DNA of 64,000 bases from an uncultured Allomuricauda sp. GTDB lineage: Bacteria > Bacteroidota > Bacteroidia > Flavobacteriales > Flavobacteriaceae. Location: the NCBI RefSeq assembly GCF_947499695.1, contig NZ_CANMPQ010000001.1:1-64000 (forward strand). The letters run 5' to 3'. The notes below the pieces were generated by a model. That model was not told where the DNA came from and made no database searches. It worked only from the letters and a program-made list of their open reading frames with translations. Shown here one piece after another: positions 63,416-64,000 of the stretch. A program made the translations under genes and the position numbers. Positions within the stretch are counted from its first letter, which is position 1. The number at the start of each line of letters is the position of its first letter.

Positions 63416-64000
63416 TTATTTTCTTGGGTGATAAGCATGTAAAACATCGGTAAGATGTTTGCGGTTTACATGCATATAAATTTCGGTAGTGGTAATGCTC
63501 GAATGCCCCAACATTTGTTGAATGGCCCTTAAATCAGCACCATTTTCCAAGAGGTGCGTTGCAAAAGAGTGCCTGAACGTATGGGGGCTTATATTTTTTT
63601 TCTGCCCGATTTTTTCGGCTAAACGCTTTATTATCGTAAAAATCATTGCCCGAGTCAATTGTTTTCCCCTTCTATTCAAAAAAAGAAAGTCCAAATGCTC
63701 TTTTTGAACAGGTATATGCACTCGAATTTCATTTTTGTAAATATTGATGTATTTCTTGTTCACGGCACTTATCGGGACAAAACGCTGCTTATTCCCCTTT
63801 CCGGTTACTTTTATAAAATCCTCATCAAAGAAAAGGTCGGAAAGCTTTAGATTAATCAGTTCAGATACCCGAAGCCCACAGCCATATAAAGTTTCCAAAA
63901 TGGCTCGATTACGTTCTCCCTCTGGTTTTGAAAGGTCTATGGCTTCGATAAGAGCATTGATTTCTTGAATGGACAGCGTGTCGGGTAATTTTCTACCAAT
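63416..64000 (-). CDS. xerD: Tyrosine recombinase XerD, 3' part (truncated by window)
   Basis: The last 194 residues of a tyrosine recombinase are present; the 5' part lies beyond position 64000. The catalytic residues are visible: Arg in YGCGLRVSELINL, Lys in TGKGNKQRFVPI, His-x-x-Arg in HTFRHSFATHLLE, His in LGHSSITTTEIYMHV and the Tyr in IYMHV. This is the XerC/D type that resolves chromosome dimers, and the C-terminus LTDVLHAYHPRK is XerD-like. The frame continues to the first base of the window edge. Confidence 0.92.
   Translation of the reverse strand: MGRKLPDTLSIQEINALIEAIDLSKPEGERNRAILETLYGCGLRVSELINLKLSDLFFDEDFIKVTGKGNKQRFVPISAVNKKYINIYKNEIRVHIPVQKEHLDFLFLNRRGKQLTRAMIFTIIKRLAEKIGQKKNISPHTFRHSFATHLLENGADLRAIQQMLGHSSITTTEIYMHVNRKHLTDVLHAYHPRK

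Noticed and set aside
63416..64000. Tyrosine recombinase at the window edge as an integrase marking a mobile element
   Set aside because: The sequence is of the housekeeping XerD type and no attachment site or phage gene is near.

Overview
The window is a 64-kb stretch of chromosome from a member of the Flavobacteriaceae (Bacteroidota), probably free-living or marine. The evidence is the gene content: DUF6048 next to DUF6452 and rlmD, a guaA gene followed by a LysM/PBP1-like protein, bshC for bacillithiol, and the MoxR/DUF58/DUF4350/DUF4129/SpoIIM cluster. Promoters resemble the Bacteroidota -7 box TAnnTTTG, there are many SusD-style short lipoprotein signals (lipobox then Cys-Ser-Lys/Asn-Asp-Asp), and the G+C looks moderate to low (around 40% by eye, not computed). 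Genus cannot be fixed from this sequence.

Layout. 1-98: the 3' end of a 5S rRNA gene and its terminator, so an rRNA operon ends here. 139-10890: a mixed block with an exported amidohydrolase, a hemolysin III-type membrane protein, a large Ig-repeat lipoprotein, a ZIP metal transporter, an RlmL-like rRNA methyltransferase, two small ABM/VOC proteins, the DUF6048-DUF6452-rlmD group, and an ECF sigma factor with a small membrane partner. 11043-21010: ornithine aminotransferase, a carboxypeptidase-regulatory-like outer-layer protein, a lipocalin-like lipoprotein, a membrane AraC regulator, an exported ankyrin protein, a large M14 peptidase, and BshC.

21196-29160 is the accessory region and the main point of interest. 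On the minus strand it contains two successive copies of one design: a membrane TPR-LuxR regulator gene, then a promoter with two 8-bp direct repeats at 11-bp pitch about 30 bp upstream of a perfect TAnnTTTG box, then a leader of roughly 110-120 nt holding a conserved foldable element, then a lipoprotein gene, then a GC-rich hairpin. The lipoproteins are unrelated to each other beyond the signal peptide. One is a cholesterol-dependent-cytolysin-like protein whose C-terminus looks like a four-bladed hemopexin propeller. The other looks like an aerolysin/ETX-MTX2-type beta-pore former. The control parts are therefore duplicated and conserved, while the pore-forming cargo differs.

29182-41315 is mostly housekeeping: pgmB-like phosphatase, guaA with three overlapping downstream genes, an MlrC-type M81 peptidase paired with a hydroxypyruvate isomerase-like protein, pyrG and yidC. 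41600-46547 holds two surface lipoproteins made of six and four FAS1 domains. 46979-57156 has mnmA, a nitronate monooxygenase-like enzyme and the MoxR/DUF58/SpoIIM stress or cell-envelope cluster, divergent from RDD and TRIC membrane proteins. 57157-64000 has a cyclophilin and a Nudix hydrolase whose start codons overlap head to head, an acyltransferase, a second ECF sigma/membrane pair, an M20 peptidase, a type II NADH dehydrogenase and the 3' part of xerD, which runs off the window. No transposase, prophage, CRISPR array or tRNA was seen.
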